The translations under genes were made by a program, and so were the position numbers. A stretch of 64,000 bases of DNA. Origin: Leptolinea sp. HRD-7. GTDB lineage: Bacteria > Chloroflexota > Anaerolineae > Anaerolineales > Anaerolineaceae. Numbering within the stretch: the stretch's first letter is position 1; every line of letters begins with the position of its first letter. Positions 9,387 through 18,957 of this stretch are shown here, piece after piece. The stretch spans positions 2,202,001 through 2,266,000 of the forward strand of contig AP024710.1 in the NCBI GenBank assembly GCA_024363285.1, read 5' to 3'. Under the pieces are notes generated by a model. That model did not search any database. It was not told the origin of the DNA and saw only the letters and a program-made list of their open reading frames with translations.

Positions 9387-10268
9387 TTGATCCCCATAGT
9401 TGGTACTGTGTCTCGATCATTTAAGTCACTTCAGGTTATCCTATTAATTCTCGCCGCGATGCAGAGTAGTGGATGCTCATCCACCACTGCGATCGCGGCG
9501 AGCGTTTCGTTAACTGAAACACCGGTTGGGGTAACTCCAACCCTTACACAAACCCCAACACTGGAACCAATATTTACATCTACACCAACATCAACAGTAA
9601 AAGTCACCCCGACCTCAGAACTTCCAGTTTTGTCATCGAAAATGATAATTCCATCTACACCTGTAGCTCTTGAAGGCGCCACACCAGTCCCGACGGATGT
9701 TAACGGATTACCGGCGACTCATTATATTTATGGACTCTGGGGGCATAAGCAATACTTCAAATTAGGTTGTGAAGCCGCCGCGACGATCGCATGGGCGAAT
9801 TATTTTGGTGTATCTATTAATGAATTTGAATTTCAACATAAACTACCCCTGTCTGATAACCCGGAAGAAGGGTTTGTGGGCAGTGTTAACAGCAAATGGG
9901 GACAGACACCTCCCTTTGCGTATGGAGTGCACGCAAAGCCAGTGGCACAATTGTTGCAAGAATATGGAGTAGACGCAACAGCCGTTAAGAACTATCCACT
10001 GGAAAAATTAAAACAGCAGATTGCCGCAAATCGCCCTGTTGTTGTCTGGGTAATTGGCAACATGGTGGGCGGAATTCCGGCGGAATATACAGCAAAAGAC
10101 GGGCAGAAAGTCATTGTGGCGGCATACGAACATGCTGTGGTGATTACAGGCTACAATGAAAAGAATATTCGTTATTTAAACAACGATAAATTCTATGATG
10201 TGCCAACAGATGTTTTTCTCAACTCGTGGAAGGTTCTTGGGAATATGGCTCTGATTGCCGGAAAATGA
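9387..10268 (+). CDS. C39-like papain-fold putative peptidase, probable lipoprotein
   Basis: 293 residues from a TTG; a GTG at 9408 is an alternative, and neither has a convincing ribosome site. A hydrophobic signal segment ends in a lipobox-like QSSGC. Residues about 45-85 form a Thr/Pro-rich linker typical of surface lipoproteins. The globular part resembles the Peptidase_C39_2 (YvpB-like) family: the putative nucleophile Cys sits in KLGCEAAATIAWANYFG and the His in YEHAVVITGY, with NNDKF following. Such proteins are assigned to extracellular cysteine proteases or transglutaminase-like enzymes, but substrates are generally unknown. It is separated by only a few bases from the downstream HDOD gene. 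Confidence 0.75.
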   Translation: MIPIVGTVSRSFKSLQVILLILAAMQSSGCSSTTAIAASVSLTETPVGVTPTLTQTPTLEPIFTSTPTSTVKVTPTSELPVLSSKMIIPSTPVALEGATPVPTDVNGLPATHYIYGLWGHKQYFKLGCEAAATIAWANYFGVSINEFEFQHKLPLSDNPEEGFVGSVNSKWGQTPPFAYGVHAKPVAQLLQEYGVDATAVKNYPLEKLKQQIAANRPVVVWVIGNMVGGIPAEYTAKDGQKVIVAAYEHAVVITGYNEKNIRYLNNDKFYDVPTDVFLNSWKVLGNMALIAGK

Positions 10269-10283
10269 CATATGGAGCAAAAA

Positions 10284-11489
10284 ATGATTGATATCTATGT
10301 GGGGCGCCAACCGATCTACACACCGTCTATGGAAGTTTTCGGGTATGAATTGCTCTACAGGGCAAAAGAAAATACAAGCGCCTTGCATGAAGATGGTGAA
10401 AAAGCCTCTTCTCAAGTCATCTTTAATACATTTATTGAGCTTGGTATTGACAAGATTGTTGAAGATAAGCTCGCCTTCTTGCAGGTAGATAGAGTCTATC
10501 TGACCGGGAAAGTACTCCTTCCATTTCCCAAAGAACAGGTGGTCATGTGCATCCCACCATGGCTAGACGTGGATAATGAATTACTGAATTCCCTTGAGCT
10601 CCTGCACAATCAGGGTTACTGGCTTGCGCTTGAAGATCATCCAGATCTGGTTTTAACCGAGGCTGTCACCCGATATATCAACATCCTTAAATTGAATATC
10701 CATAAATCGCCGTTGAAATCTCTTCGTGAAAGGGTTATTGATTTTCGGCGATTTCCAAATAAGATCCTGGCTGACCATGTTCAAACACAGGAAGAGTACG
10801 ATATCTGCCAGGAATTTGGGTTTGATTTTTATCAGGGGAATTTTCTATCACAACCCAAATTGATTCATGGGCGTCGTTTGCCCGCGCGTCGTTTTTCTCT
10901 GCTCAAACTGCTGACATGCCTGTATGATCCCGATGTGGATATGCGTGAGCTGGAAGATTTGATCCGGCAGGATGTTGCGCTTAGTTACCGCCTCCTGCGG
11001 ATGGTCAACTCCGCGTATTACGCGCTGGATACAAAAGTCGAATCCATCCGTCACGCGCTGGTGATACTGGGTTTAAAACAAATTAGAGCCTGGTTGACCA
11101 TACTGGCCATGTCTGAAGTCAACGACCGGTCAAATACGCTCATGACAACGGCGATGATCCGGGGAAAAATGTGTGAATTATTGGCTCAATCCACCGGTTT
11201 TAAGCAAGAAGACCGTTTCTTTACTGTCGGTTTGCTATCTATTCTGGATGCCATCATGGACCTACCAATGTCGGAAATACTTCAGAGCTTGCCCCTTACG
11301 GATGATATAAATCAGGCGTTGTTAAACCATAAAGGGCCGATGGGCGAGTTGCTTGGATATGTTATTGATTATGAGAACGGCGATTGGAATGCTGTTGAAT
11401 CATCCGGGGTTTCGTCGATCTTGTTGCGAGATTCGTATCTGGCGGCAATCGCTTGGGCTGCTGAAATAAGCCGCCGTATTCAGATCTAA
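10284..11489 (+). CDS. EAL-like/HDOD signalling protein (YuxH type)
   Basis: 401 residues from the ATG at 10284, preferred over the in-frame ATG at 10272 because GGAG lies 6 bases upstream and the family typically begins with IYVGRQPIY. The N-terminal half is a degenerate EAL domain: YELLYRAK replaces the catalytic EALLRW, so c-di-GMP hydrolysis is unlikely. The C-terminal half (about 200-390) is an HDOD domain (LIRQDVALSYRLLRMVNSAYY, then RHALVILGLKQIRAWL), an HD-related fold without the metal-binding HD pair. Such proteins act in signal-dependent regulation, not catalysis. Its 3' end overlaps the convergent GGDEF-EAL gene by 4 bp. Confidence 0.9.
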   Translation: MIDIYVGRQPIYTPSMEVFGYELLYRAKENTSALHEDGEKASSQVIFNTFIELGIDKIVEDKLAFLQVDRVYLTGKVLLPFPKEQVVMCIPPWLDVDNELLNSLELLHNQGYWLALEDHPDLVLTEAVTRYINILKLNIHKSPLKSLRERVIDFRRFPNKILADHVQTQEEYDICQEFGFDFYQGNFLSQPKLIHGRRLPARRFSLLKLLTCLYDPDVDMRELEDLIRQDVALSYRLLRMVNSAYYALDTKVESIRHALVILGLKQIRAWLTILAMSEVNDRSNTLMTTAMIRGKMCELLAQSTGFKQEDRFFTVGLLSILDAIMDLPMSEILQSLPLTDDINQALLNHKGPMGELLGYVIDYENGDWNAVESSGVSSILLRDSYLAAIAWAAEISRRIQI

Positions 11490-13870
11490 CCCATTCGCCC
11501 TTTTTCTTTTTCCAGTTGCTCTATTAACCGGGTGATTGTCACCGGACGGCTAAAATAATATCCCTGCAGCTTGTCACAATTATTTAAATTTAACAGATCA
11601 GCTTGTTCAATGGTTTCTACCCCTTCGGCAACGACCTTTAAATTGAGGTTGTGCCCGATAAGGATAATACCCTGAACCAGAGAGAGATTCTGGGGGTTTG
11701 ATGTCACTTCGAGAATGAAAGATTTATCAATCTTTAATGTATCGATTGGTAACACCATGAGAGAGTTCAGAGAAGAATAACCAGTGCCGAAATCATCAAT
11801 GGAAATTCCCACCCCAAGCAGGCGTAATTCCTGAAGGATTGCCCGGGTGTTTTTGATGTTTTTCATCAATAACGATTCTGTGATTTCAAGTGTGAGGCTG
11901 GAAGGCGGAAGTCCGGTTTTTTCCAAAGCTGTTTTTACCGTGTCAACCAGACTGTTGCGTTCAAGTTGACGGCCTGATATATTGACGGAAACGTTAAGAT
12001 CGGTCCATCCAGCGTTATGCAGGGCTTTGATCTGTTCGCAGGCTGTGAAGATCACCCAATCACCTATGGGAATAATAAGCCCGGTTGATTCGGCCAACGG
12101 AATAAAAACATCCGGGAATACACGTCCCAGATCTGGATTTTCCCACCGCAAAAGAGCTTCCACGGAGCAAATCTTACCTGTGGAGGCTTCGACGATCGGT
12201 TGATACTCCAGCCGCAATTCGTTTCGTTCAACGGCATGACGTAGATATGCTTCCATGTCCAGCTGTTTTTGAGCGCGTTCATTCATTTCTTGCGAGAAGA
12301 ATTGGAAATTATTCTTTCCCAATTCTTTCGCGCGGTACATGGCCATGTCTGAATTTTTCATCAATGTCGTAACATCTTCCCCATCATTCGGGTAAAGACT
12401 GATACCAATGGAGCAGGTGACATAGAACTCGTGGTTATCAATGCGGAATGGATAGTTGAATAATCCCAGGATTTTCTGCGCGAAGGTAGATGCCCCAATG
12501 ATGGAATCGACAGACGTACCTTCCAGCAGCACAGTGAACTCATCTCCACCCATACGGGCAATCGTATCGTTTCGGCGAGCGATGGACGTCAACCGTTCAC
12601 TTACCTGTTTAAGCAGAATGTCACCTTTTTCATGCCCATAGGTATCATTGATCGCTTTGAAACGGTCAAGATCCAGGTAAATTACAACAACCTGTTGGTT
12701 ATTGCGGCGGGCAAGTTCCAACGCGTGAGACAACCGACTGAGGAAATGACTCCGGTTGGGTAGGCTGGTGAGAGGGTCTTGAAGGGCGATCTGCCTGAGA
12801 TTGGTTTCAATGAATTTTATTTCCGAAATATCACGAAGGTAGAAAATATAATTTGTAACCTGCCCGGAGCTGTCTTTGGATGGCTGGATGGAAACCCAGG
12901 AGGGGAACACCTCACCCGTCTTTCTGACGTTATTCATTTCACCCTGCCAGATTCCATAATCTTTCACCTGGCGGGTAATTGTTTCAAAGAATTCGTCTGT
13001 ATGATGGTTCGAGCGAAAAAAATTGATGGGTTTTCCAATGACTTCTGCCAGATGATATCCGGTGATGTTAGAGAATGCTTTATTAACCGATACGATCTGG
13101 CCTTTTTTGTCAGTGAGTAATATACCCTCTGTTGCATTTTGAATGATAGATGTGGAAAGATCAAGATTTTCAATTAATTGGTTCAGGCGTGATTGCTCAT
13201 GCCCAAAAGCCTCAACTTCTTCCACCGTTCCATTAGAAGAAAGACGGGCTTTAAGAATCCATTGAATATGAAGAGCCTTATCATCCGGTCCTATTAGAAC
13301 TGTCTGGACAACACCCCGTACATTATTATGGCGAAGCTCCTGCATCTGTATCTCAAATCGGATCCAATCCTGAGCTGAGAAGAGTTCGTAGATCTTATGG
13401 TTGCTAACGTTAAAGCCCGCCCTTGAAAGGTATGAAAGGAAAGATGCATTAACCTCGATGATGGTTCCATCAGGTTTAAGACGGCAATAGAATTCGAGAT
13501 CGTTATTATTGGTGCTTTTTTGATCGACCACCGGCCTCAATGTTGACATGGTTACTTTTTGGCCATCCCAAATTATTTCTGTGGTTCTGGCTTCAACCAT
13601 TGACGATATATTGTGGGTCGGCTGCGGATTAAATATGATACATCTCCCGGGGTCGGGAACGAAACCGCAATTTGAACCGATAATATTCGAAGGAGTCTGA
13701 TTATAAAGAGCGATAGCGGCAGGATTGGCAAATATAATTCGCTGGAAATTATCAATAACGATAATTCCGTCTAACGATTGGTCAACCAGCGTCTGGAAAA
13801 AAACCGGATCAATAACCCGCAATTTTTCAGTGTCACCTGAAAATGCCTGTTGATCTACCCGGTTGGTCAA
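11486..13870 (-). CDS. PAS-PAS-PAS-GGDEF-EAL cyclic-di-GMP enzyme
   Basis: 794 residues from a TTG; the true start is uncertain because no ATG with a ribosome site is seen. Three PAS-like sensor segments (about 25-75, 125-200 and 245-355, e.g. ITGYHLAEVIGKPINFF) precede a GGDEF domain (about 370-530, intact RMGGDEFTVLLEG) and an EAL domain (about 545-790, intact SVEALLRW and DDFGTGYSSL). Both active-site signatures look complete, so it could make and degrade c-di-GMP. There are no membrane segments, so it is a cytoplasmic sensor. It is convergent with the EAL/HDOD protein. Confidence 0.95.
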   Translation of the reverse strand: MTNRVDQQAFSGDTEKLRVIDPVFFQTLVDQSLDGIIVIDNFQRIIFANPAAIALYNQTPSNIIGSNCGFVPDPGRCIIFNPQPTHNISSMVEARTTEIIWDGQKVTMSTLRPVVDQKSTNNNDLEFYCRLKPDGTIIEVNASFLSYLSRAGFNVSNHKIYELFSAQDWIRFEIQMQELRHNNVRGVVQTVLIGPDDKALHIQWILKARLSSNGTVEEVEAFGHEQSRLNQLIENLDLSTSIIQNATEGILLTDKKGQIVSVNKAFSNITGYHLAEVIGKPINFFRSNHHTDEFFETITRQVKDYGIWQGEMNNVRKTGEVFPSWVSIQPSKDSSGQVTNYIFYLRDISEIKFIETNLRQIALQDPLTSLPNRSHFLSRLSHALELARRNNQQVVVIYLDLDRFKAINDTYGHEKGDILLKQVSERLTSIARRNDTIARMGGDEFTVLLEGTSVDSIIGASTFAQKILGLFNYPFRIDNHEFYVTCSIGISLYPNDGEDVTTLMKNSDMAMYRAKELGKNNFQFFSQEMNERAQKQLDMEAYLRHAVERNELRLEYQPIVEASTGKICSVEALLRWENPDLGRVFPDVFIPLAESTGLIIPIGDWVIFTACEQIKALHNAGWTDLNVSVNISGRQLERNSLVDTVKTALEKTGLPPSSLTLEITESLLMKNIKNTRAILQELRLLGVGISIDDFGTGYSSLNSLMVLPIDTLKIDKSFILEVTSNPQNLSLVQGIILIGHNLNLKVVAEGVETIEQADLLNLNNCDKLQGYYFSRPVTITRLIEQLEKEKGRMG

Positions 13871-14500
13871 TGACTTCTTGATAATGAACTCCTCAGTCTA
13901 CAATGAAATCTCTCTGAATGGAAGAATTCCAGATTCAGCTTGATGAAAGCTAGCAACAACGGAAATTTGAGGGAGGGGTTTGGTAATTCTTAATAGTGTG
14001 TGTCTTACATAGTTGTAGCCACCATCAATCATTAACCGGAAAGCCTGATTGCAAAATCTATACCAACCCATAAATTTCCGCGACCTGGAATTTAAGTGTA
14101 CGGCATTACTTAACCAGATTCAATCTCCCTCTCTGTATTCCACCCAAAAAACGCATTTCGGAATACCGGTCGAATCAAGCAGTTACTACCCCATAAATAT
14201 TATCGGATAAAACGATAATTAATTCAGAAAAGTTATTTTTTTTATGGAATTTTTATCCACACGGTCACTTTATATGGGTATATTTTGAAAAACTTTTGAA
14301 TATCTTGACAAAACCTCGAAAAATCTGTTCACTTGATTGGATTATTGTATAATAAGGTTATTCTGGGTCGGCAAATTTTTGTTTAACAGGTTTAATAGCT
14401 TTCGCTTTCAACCTGGATGAAATAATCCGGGATGAGTTACAAATCACACCTTTAAAGTTTATTCAGGAACATTGGTTAGACAATTGTTATATTTGCGTGA
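13871..14500. other. 630-bp AT-rich intergenic region between divergent genes
   Basis: No convincing gene. It separates the leftward GGDEF-EAL gene from the rightward SNF2 gene and should hold both promoters. A TATAAT lies at 14348-14353 on the + strand with only a weak -35 (CTGTTC, 14325-14330). A TTGACA at 14305-14310 is too far from it to pair. No structured RNA was recognised. Confidence 0.5.
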
Positions 14501-17500
14501 GTGTCCATGCTGATATTGCACGGCCATTGGCAATCGCCCCGCCGGAGTACTGACCCCGGAGGGATGATTTTTTGGGCTGAAAATTCCCGTATGCTGGCAG
14601 ATGCCTCGGGGCATCCGCCGGTTATCCATAAGGGAATCCCGTCTGCGCATCCATTTGCTATGCCCTCGCGACGGTTGCGTGAAGAAATAGCCGCTGGAAC
14701 GCCGTTGTGGGATTCTGAGCCGCAGTCTGCCTGCCTGGCTTTGCCTACCTGCGGTTCGATGCCCATACCTTCATCAAGATTGCTAATTGAAGATGAAAGT
14801 ATACAAGAAACCAGAGAAGCAACCATTGAACATTGGTTAATATCAGGTTTATGGTTGCCAGCGGCAAAAGCGTTTGGTGTGTTGATCAATCTTCCTGAAG
14901 ACACCCCGACCGGGAGTTTTCGGTTGGGATCTGACCTCAAATACTGGCGTATGGTTTCTAACCTGGTGCTTGAAACGCTGGCACTTCAAAAAATTATTCC
15001 ATCTCTGGAACCGGCTGACATGATGGGGCAGAGCTTTATCGCCCGTTGGAGACCGGTACTGGATGGTGATAATGATGAACGGCGGTTGCGTGTGCTGGCT
15101 GATGGTATGCCGTCAATCTGCCGGGCTGAACCATTGGATGCTGAAGCGGTCATCCGTCACAATTATCCATCGGCGCGTAAGGTTTTAGACAGCTTCATGG
15201 AATGCATGTGTGATGGCTTGATGCGCGCCTGGACACGATCTAAGGCGCCAAAGGTGATGCCTGGCGAAGATGATCCGGCACTGACCTGGATCTTATCTTT
15301 ATTTCAAGAAGACGCGGGTGTTAAAGCCAGTTCGGCACAGCTTCAAGCGCTTGAGAGTGGACTCCGCGCATGGAAACGTAGCCTTTCCGCAGCCGGTGAT
15401 AATACCAGCCGGGTTTGCTTTACTCTGGTCTCACCTGAACAGGAACCAGGCAAACCTGACGCGAAAGTCTGGCGGTTAAATTATGGACTACAAGCCCGCG
15501 ATGACCAATCAATACAATTGACCGCCAGCCAAATCTGGGAAAATGGAATTTCTTCTATTCCTGAATTTGCCACAAGGTTCCGTCAACCTCAAGAAAAATT
15601 GCTAACCGGATTAGGTTACGCCGCGCGTTTATTCCAGCCTATTCTTCCCAGTCTGGAGACCAGCAAACCTGTTGGAGCAGATCTGGATACCATCGAAGCG
15701 TACCGGTTCCTGCGCGAAGCAGCACCATTAATGGAAGAAGCGGGCTTCAAAATCACTCCGCCTCCCTGGTGGGACAGTAAAGGCGCCCGCCTGGCCGTAC
15801 GGTTGCGGTTGGAACCGGAAAATACTGATATCGCGCCCCGAACCACATCAGGCAAGATGGGGCTAGACCAGTTGGTACGCTTTACCTGGGAATTGTCGCT
15901 CGGTGGAGAGCGGATCACCCGCGAAGAATTTGAGCGGTTAGCCGCACTCAGGTCACCACTGGTGCAAATTCGTGGTCAATGGGTTCAACTGGAAGCCGAA
16001 CAACTTGATGCCGCGAACAAATTCTGGAGTAGACAACAACAAACCGGTTCCATGAACCTGGTACAGGCAGCCCTGTATTCGCTGGGTGGTGAAGAAGCAT
16101 CTGATGGACTGCCTGTAGATGAAGTGATCGTTGACGGTTGGGTGCGTGAATGGCTTCAGCAATTGGAAGATCAGGGCCGGTTAATCTTGCTCGAACAACC
16201 GGATGGATTGAAGGGCACTCTTCGTCCGTATCAGAAACTGGGGTATTCATGGCTCACATTCTTCCGTAATTACGGAATGGGAGCCTGCCTGGCGGATGAT
16301 ATGGGGCTGGGTAAAACAATTCAGGCACTATCTGTATTGCTGAAAGAAAAAGAAACCAATGGGTCACTCCCCGGACCGGTATTGCTGATCTGTCCGACGT
16401 CGGTTGTCACCAACTGGGAACGTGAGGTGAGAAAATTTGCTCCGACCTTAACAACCTATGTTCACCAGGGCGCCGGTCGGTTGCGAAATTCTGAACTAAT
16501 TAACCGGATCAAGCAAGTGGATCTGGTATTAAGCAGTTACGCTGTTGTTCGGCAAGATGCGGATTCAATACAATCCATCGCCTGGTGGTCAGTTATTCTG
16601 GATGAAGCGCAGAACATCAAAAATCCCGGAGCAAAACAAACACAGGCCATTCGAAAGTTGCAAGCCAGCTACCGTCTTGCGTTGACCGGTACTCCGGTGG
16701 AAAACCGGCTAAACGAATTATGGTCAATAATGCAATTCCTCAACCCGGGCTATCTAGGGTCTCAACAGAATTTCAGGCGGTATTATGGTCTTCCTATTGA
16801 AAAATTTGGCGATAGAGAAGCCGCCAGCCGTCTGCGGAAACTGGTTTCTCCTTTTATCTTGCGTCGTTTAAAATCAGATCCTGCTGTTATTCAGGATCTA
16901 CCGCAAAAAATTGAGGTTAAAGATTATGTCAACCTCACCCATGAACAGGCTGACCTGTATAAATCTGTGGTTGACGATGTAATGGGGAGAGTTCAGGCAT
17001 CCACAGGGATCGAGCGCCGTGGACAGATCTTAAGTCTGTTAACCCAGCTTAAGCAGATTTGCAATCACCCGGTTCAATGGGAAAAGAAAGACGCGGAATC
17101 CATTCCGGCTGATGATGCGTTCTTGCGGCGCAGCGGCAAGATACAACGTCTAACAGAACTTCTGGAAGAGATCATAAGCGAAGGTGACCGGGTTCTTCTT
17201 TTTACCCAGTATGCAGAAATGGGCAAGTTGCTGGCATCCTGGCTGCCCCGGCAAATGGGGGTGGGTGTTCAATTCCTGTATGGACAAACACCACCCGAAG
17301 TACGCGCCCAGATGGTCAAACGGTTCCAGGAAGATCCGCACGGGCCGCCTATCTTTATTCTGTCATTAAAAGCTGGTGGTATCGGGCTTAATTTGACCCG
17401 CGCGAATCAGGTAATTCATTTTGACCGTTGGTGGAATCCGGCCGTGGAAGACCAGGCAACTGATCGGGCATACCGTATCGGTCAGAATCGAAATGTTCAA

Positions 17501-17659
17501 GTGCATAAATTGATCACGGTTGGTACGCTGGAAGAGCGAATTGACGATATGATCGAATCCAAAAAAGGATTGGCAGATGCCATTATTGCCAGCGGTGATC
17601 AATGGTTGACAGAAATGAGCACTGATGAATTGCGTGATCTGGTGACGTTAAGAGTGTGA
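14501..17659 (+). CDS. SNF2-family DEAD/DEAH-box helicase
   Basis: 1052 residues from GTG 14501, or 1050 from ATG 14507; no ribosome site separates the two. The N-terminal half resembles the bacterial SNF2-associated domain (DUF3670-like). The ATPase core starts near residue 570: RPYQKLGYSWL, Walker A in DDMGLGKTIQ (about 600), ILDEAQNIKNP as motif II (about 700), and LTGTPVENRLNELWSI. The helicase-C lobe includes FTQYAEM, SLKAGGIGLNLT and DRAYRIGQ. SNF2 proteins translocate on duplex DNA to remodel protein-DNA complexes. The stop overlaps the start of the SWIM gene, an arrangement also known from the ywqA-ywqB pair of Bacillus. Role in repair or transcription is inferred. Confidence 0.95.
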   Translation: MSMLILHGHWQSPRRSTDPGGMIFWAENSRMLADASGHPPVIHKGIPSAHPFAMPSRRLREEIAAGTPLWDSEPQSACLALPTCGSMPIPSSRLLIEDESIQETREATIEHWLISGLWLPAAKAFGVLINLPEDTPTGSFRLGSDLKYWRMVSNLVLETLALQKIIPSLEPADMMGQSFIARWRPVLDGDNDERRLRVLADGMPSICRAEPLDAEAVIRHNYPSARKVLDSFMECMCDGLMRAWTRSKAPKVMPGEDDPALTWILSLFQEDAGVKASSAQLQALESGLRAWKRSLSAAGDNTSRVCFTLVSPEQEPGKPDAKVWRLNYGLQARDDQSIQLTASQIWENGISSIPEFATRFRQPQEKLLTGLGYAARLFQPILPSLETSKPVGADLDTIEAYRFLREAAPLMEEAGFKITPPPWWDSKGARLAVRLRLEPENTDIAPRTTSGKMGLDQLVRFTWELSLGGERITREEFERLAALRSPLVQIRGQWVQLEAEQLDAANKFWSRQQQTGSMNLVQAALYSLGGEEASDGLPVDEVIVDGWVREWLQQLEDQGRLILLEQPDGLKGTLRPYQKLGYSWLTFFRNYGMGACLADDMGLGKTIQALSVLLKEKETNGSLPGPVLLICPTSVVTNWEREVRKFAPTLTTYVHQGAGRLRNSELINRIKQVDLVLSSYAVVRQDADSIQSIAWWSVILDEAQNIKNPGAKQTQAIRKLQASYRLALTGTPVENRLNELWSIMQFLNPGYLGSQQNFRRYYGLPIEKFGDREAASRLRKLVSPFILRRLKSDPAVIQDLPQKIEVKDYVNLTHEQADLYKSVVDDVMGRVQASTGIERRGQILSLLTQLKQICNHPVQWEKKDAESIPADDAFLRRSGKIQRLTELLEEIISEGDRVLLFTQYAEMGKLLASWLPRQMGVGVQFLYGQTPPEVRAQMVKRFQEDPHGPPIFILSLKAGGIGLNLTRANQVIHFDRWWNPAVEDQATDRAYRIGQNRNVQVHKLITVGTLEERIDDMIESKKGLADAIIASGDQWLTEMSTDELRDLVTLRV

Positions 17660-18879
17660 TGATGATCGAAAATCCATCCAACCCATCCAATCCTTCTGAT
17701 CCTAACGCACCTCGCAGGCCGCGTAGGCCTTATGTGCGCCGCGAGAAGAATCAGAGCACAACGCAGTCAAATGCTCAAAATACTTCACCTGACCCCAGCC
17801 GGCCGTCACAACCTACCCGCAACAGGCAAAATAACCGGCAGAATAACGCCGGTCAGACCGGAGTCAATCGGCATCGGATGCCGGATAAAGGGCAAAAACG
17901 GACTCCAAATACGCGGGACCACACACCTTATTCTAATGCCCATCGCAAACCGATTGACCGGCGTCAAAACGGCAATCAAAAAACGGAAGAACAAAACAAT
18001 CATGTCCCATCCATTCCACTGAAGGCTGTTGGTGGCATAAAAGCCCTCGCGGAGAACGGCCAGTTCGGCCGAAACTGGTGGGCTCGGCGCTGGATCCACG
18101 CGATGGAAAAGTTGATGGATGGACGCCGTCTCTCTCGCGGGCAGGATTACGCGAGCCAGGGACAGGTGCTTTCCATGGGAGAGATAAAGAATGGCGTGGC
18201 TGCTACGGTACAGGGTTCACGCGTTAAGCCCTACCGGGTGACCATTCAGGTGATGCCATTAAAGGCAGAAGAATGGGAAAAAGCGCTCGATGTTCTGGCC
18301 AGTCAGGCGATATATGCCGCGAAACTTCTGGCCGGAGAAATGCCGGAAAACATAGAAGACGCGTTCCAGAGTGCCGGGTTAAGCCTGTTCCCTGAGCGGC
18401 CGGGAGATCTGGTTACTCAATGCTCATGTCCCGATTGGGCAAACCCATGCAAGCATGTTGCCGCAGCCCATTACATTCTGGGAGACCGCTTTGACGAAGA
18501 TCCATTCCTTCTGTTCCGTATGCGCGGTCGTTCAAAAGAACAGGTTTTGGAAGGTTTGCGACTCCACAGGGGTGGTCCTGCTGAAGAAGTCACAAACCCT
18601 GTTGTCGAAGAAGAAAATACCGCGCTGTCACCCGATTCTGAACAATTCTGGGAACCGGGAGAGGTGTTGGAATTGTTTTCGGTACAGGTTAATCCACCTA
18701 AAGTTCAATTGCCGGTATTACGCCGCCTGGGGCAACCTGAGATAATCCGGAATTTTCTATTGGAAGATGAATTGAAGGGGGCTTATGAAACCGCTTCACA
18801 GGCGGCCATCTTCCTGGCATACAGCGATTCCGGAGTTCCCGCCGAAGAACAGACAACGGAAGTTGATGAGGAAAATTAA
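17659..18879 (+). CDS. SWIM zinc-finger protein, partner of the SNF2 helicase
   Basis: 406 residues from ATG 17659, which shares one base with the helicase stop; a GTG at 17656 and an ATG at 17662 are alternatives. Residues 1-115 are a basic, low-complexity Asn/Arg/Pro/Gln-rich tail likely to be disordered and nucleic-acid binding. The SWIM zinc finger is at about 255-272 (CSCPDWANPCKHVAAAH, the CxC...CxH pattern). SWIM domains bind DNA or protein and often accompany SNF2 ATPases. Direct coupling to the helicase gene implies a shared complex. The long N-terminal tail is more extended than in typical short SWIM partners. Confidence 0.88.
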   Translation: MMIENPSNPSNPSDPNAPRRPRRPYVRREKNQSTTQSNAQNTSPDPSRPSQPTRNRQNNRQNNAGQTGVNRHRMPDKGQKRTPNTRDHTPYSNAHRKPIDRRQNGNQKTEEQNNHVPSIPLKAVGGIKALAENGQFGRNWWARRWIHAMEKLMDGRRLSRGQDYASQGQVLSMGEIKNGVAATVQGSRVKPYRVTIQVMPLKAEEWEKALDVLASQAIYAAKLLAGEMPENIEDAFQSAGLSLFPERPGDLVTQCSCPDWANPCKHVAAAHYILGDRFDEDPFLLFRMRGRSKEQVLEGLRLHRGGPAEEVTNPVVEEENTALSPDSEQFWEPGEVLELFSVQVNPPKVQLPVLRRLGQPEIIRNFLLEDELKGAYETASQAAIFLAYSDSGVPAEEQTTEVDEEN

Positions 18880-18891
18880 TTTTTCCCTATC

Positions 18892-18919
18892 TTGACGGAA
18901 CGCATTAATGGAATAAAAT
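18892..18919 (+). promoter_or_regulatory. sigma-70-type promoter of the TetR-exporter operon
   Basis: TTGACG at 18892-18897 and TAAAAT at 18914-18919 with a 16-bp spacer. The predicted transcription start, near 18926, falls inside the first operator repeat, which fits autorepression by the TetR protein encoded immediately downstream. Confidence 0.7.
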
Positions 18920-18921
18920 AA

Positions 18922-18954
18922 TGAGCAGGCGCTCAATTAATGAGTGGAGGCTCA
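18922..18954. promoter_or_regulatory. two imperfect palindromes in tandem, candidate TetR operators
   Basis: TGAGCAGGCGCTCA (18922-18935) and TGAGTGGAGGCTCA (18941-18954) are two 14-bp inverted repeats whose centres lie 19 bp apart, between the -10 box and the ATG at 18958. The second contains the ribosome site GGAGG. Spacing of about two helical turns suggests two TetR dimers on one DNA face. Assignment to the adjacent regulator is inference. Confidence 0.65.
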
Positions 18955-18957
18955 AAA

